Shown: positions 62,957-64,000 of the stretch, piece by piece
Layout of the letters: each line of letters opens with the position of its first letter
Position numbering within the stretch: position 1 is the stretch's first letter
Assembly (NCBI RefSeq): GCF_013389665.1
Contig: NZ_CP058316.1
Coordinates: 806,001-870,000 of the forward strand
Length of the DNA: 64,000 nt
From: Microbacterium oleivorans
Lineage (GTDB): Bacteria; Actinomycetota; Actinomycetes; Actinomycetales; Microbacteriaceae
Direction of reading: 5' to 3'
Program-made: the position numbers and the translations under genes
The notes under the pieces: model-generated
Databases searched by the model: none
What the model saw: only the letters and a program-made list of their open reading frames with translations
Told to the model about the DNA's origin: nothing

Positions 62957-64000
62957 ATGACGAACGCCACGACCGGCACGACCGCGACGCGCCCGAAACG
63001 GCGCGTCCCCTTCTGGGACAACGCCCGCTTCGCCTGCATCGTGCTCGTCGTCCTCGGGCACGCGGTCCAGCGCCTCACCTACGACTCCGACATCGCCATG
63101 GCGATGTACCTCGTCATCTACGCGTTCCACATGCCGGCGTTCGCGATCATCTCGGGCTACTTCTCCAAGTCCGACCCGCTCTCGCGCCGGCAGATGGCTC
63201 GGATCCTGACCGACATCATCGTGCCGTACGTCGTGTTCGAGGGGCTCTGGACGCTCACGAAGTTCCTCGTCGAGGGGCAGGCCAACCCCAACCCGACGCA
63301 GCCGTCGTGGACCCTGTGGTTCCTGCTCGCGCTCGGCATCTTCCGCCTGGTGCTCCCCTACCTCGCGCTGCTGCGCTGGCCTCTCGCCTGGGCGTTCGGG
63401 ATCTCGATCATCGCGGGCTACCTGCCCAACATCGACTCCACCCTCTCGCTCTCGCGCACCCTCGGTTTCCTCCCCTTCTTCGTGCTCGGATGGTGGCTGC
63501 GCGACCGCGACGTCGTCGACCGGTTCGACCTGCTCCGGCGCACCACCTGGTCGGTGCTCGCCGGCGTGCTGACCTTCGTCGTCGCCGGCGGGGCGGCCTG
63601 GATGTTCATCGGCACCTGGCGCGAGATCAACCTCGGCAAGTGGCTCTTCTACGACGCCAGCTACTCAGACGCCGGCAGCGCGGAGTGGTGGGCCGGCGGC
63701 ATCCGTGTCGCGCTGCTCCTGCTCGCGCTGATCCTGACCGCCGCCTTCTTCGCTCTGCTGCCCCGCGGCTCGCATCGATGGACCCATTTCGGCCAGTACA
63801 CGATGTACGTCTACCTGCTGCATTCGTTCGTGCTGTATCCGTTCCGCGAATCGGGGGTGCTGCGCGACGCCGAGCCCACCTGGCTCTGGTTGCCGGTCGT
63901 CGCGGTCGCCTCGGTCCTCATCGCGCTGGGGCTGGCCACGCGGCCGGTGCGCCGGCTGTTCCGCCCACTCATCGAGCCCCGCCCCGGGTGGCTGTTCGTC
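62957..64000 (+). CDS. Acyltransferase 3 family protein (partial, cut by window end)
   Basis: 348 codons to the window edge without a stop. The sequence starts MTNATTGTTATRPKRRVPFW and runs into DNARFACIVLVVLGHAVQRL, the catalytic His of acyltransferase 3 proteins in VLGHA. Eight or more membrane helices follow (for example FHMPAFAIISGYFSKSDPLS, with WTLWFLLALGIFRLV), then GFLPFFVLGWWLRD and YTMYVYLLHSFVLYP. These enzymes transfer acetyl or other acyl groups to sugars or lipids at the outer face of the membrane; this one resembles fucose 4-O-acetylase-like members. It is divergent from the LLM oxidoreductase gene. Confidence 0.88.
   Translation, partial: MTNATTGTTATRPKRRVPFWDNARFACIVLVVLGHAVQRLTYDSDIAMAMYLVIYAFHMPAFAIISGYFSKSDPLSRRQMARILTDIIVPYVVFEGLWTLTKFLVEGQANPNPTQPSWTLWFLLALGIFRLVLPYLALLRWPLAWAFGISIIAGYLPNIDSTLSLSRTLGFLPFFVLGWWLRDRDVVDRFDLLRRTTWSVLAGVLTFVVAGGAAWMFIGTWREINLGKWLFYDASYSDAGSAEWWAGGIRVALLLLALILTAAFFALLPRGSHRWTHFGQYTMYVYLLHSFVLYPFRESGVLRDAEPTWLWLPVVAVASVLIALGLATRPVRRLFRPLIEPRPGWLFV

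Overview
The window comes from a high-GC actinobacterium, most likely Microbacterium or a close relative in Microbacteriaceae. The evidence is the very GC-rich third codon position, the gene families present (malate:quinone oxidoreductase, ThrE exporter, paired LLM monooxygenase and FMN reductase, DUF1206, YcnI, PASTA penicillin-binding protein), many start codons lying 6-8 nt behind a -10 box, and an IF-2 with a long Pro/Gly/Ala-rich N-terminus. The genus is an inference; no rRNA is present.

Region 1 (1-1.3 kb) holds the end of a PASTA penicillin-binding protein overlapping a metallophosphoesterase gene, then tRNA-Pro(CGG). Region 2 (1.32-8.28 kb) is a decayed genomic island at the 3' end of that tRNA. 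It carries a serine recombinase remnant cut by an IS3-family element, a DUF3846-like gene, a small membrane protein next to a secreted protein, an SRPBCC protein and two visibly broken genes. Its GC is visibly lower than the core, and a 9-bp copy of the tRNA end marks the far border.

Region 3 (8.4-24.7 kb) is core metabolism: a HAD phosphatase, an lldR-lldD lactate operon, thymidine kinase, malate:quinone oxidoreductase, aspartate-semialdehyde dehydrogenase, a TANGO2-like protein, CoaBC, aspartokinase with an internal beta-subunit start, ThrE, phosphofructokinase, a SNF2-type helicase, a lipoprotein and DeoC.

Region 4 (24.7-53.4 kb) has as its minus-strand backbone the familiar actinobacterial order dxr, rseP, ispG, proS, nusA, ylxR, infB, rbfA, truB, ribF. 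It is interrupted by genes that are mostly on the plus strand: mutY, a SatP-like protein, an alcohol dehydrogenase, DUF1206, pcp, a trpL-trpEG attenuated unit, a putative copper pair ending in YcnI, a MurE-like ligase and pflB-pflA. rimP is absent from its usual place next to nusA.

Region 5 (53.4-64 kb) holds an FKBP lipoprotein, a dicarboxylate symporter divergent from a DcuS/DcuR-type two-component system, an unusual fusion of a GT4 glycosyltransferase with an SGNH hydrolase, a DedA protein, the flavin-dependent pair, and an acyltransferase cut by the window edge.

Themes linking the regions: lactate, pyruvate, malate and dicarboxylate metabolism recurs (lldRD, mqo, pflBA, dctA-like gene with DcuSR). 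The same operator-like palindrome lies before lldR and before pflB, which suggests one regulator for both. Tryptophan control is by a complete four-segment attenuator whose leader peptide appears to be translated without a 5' leader.
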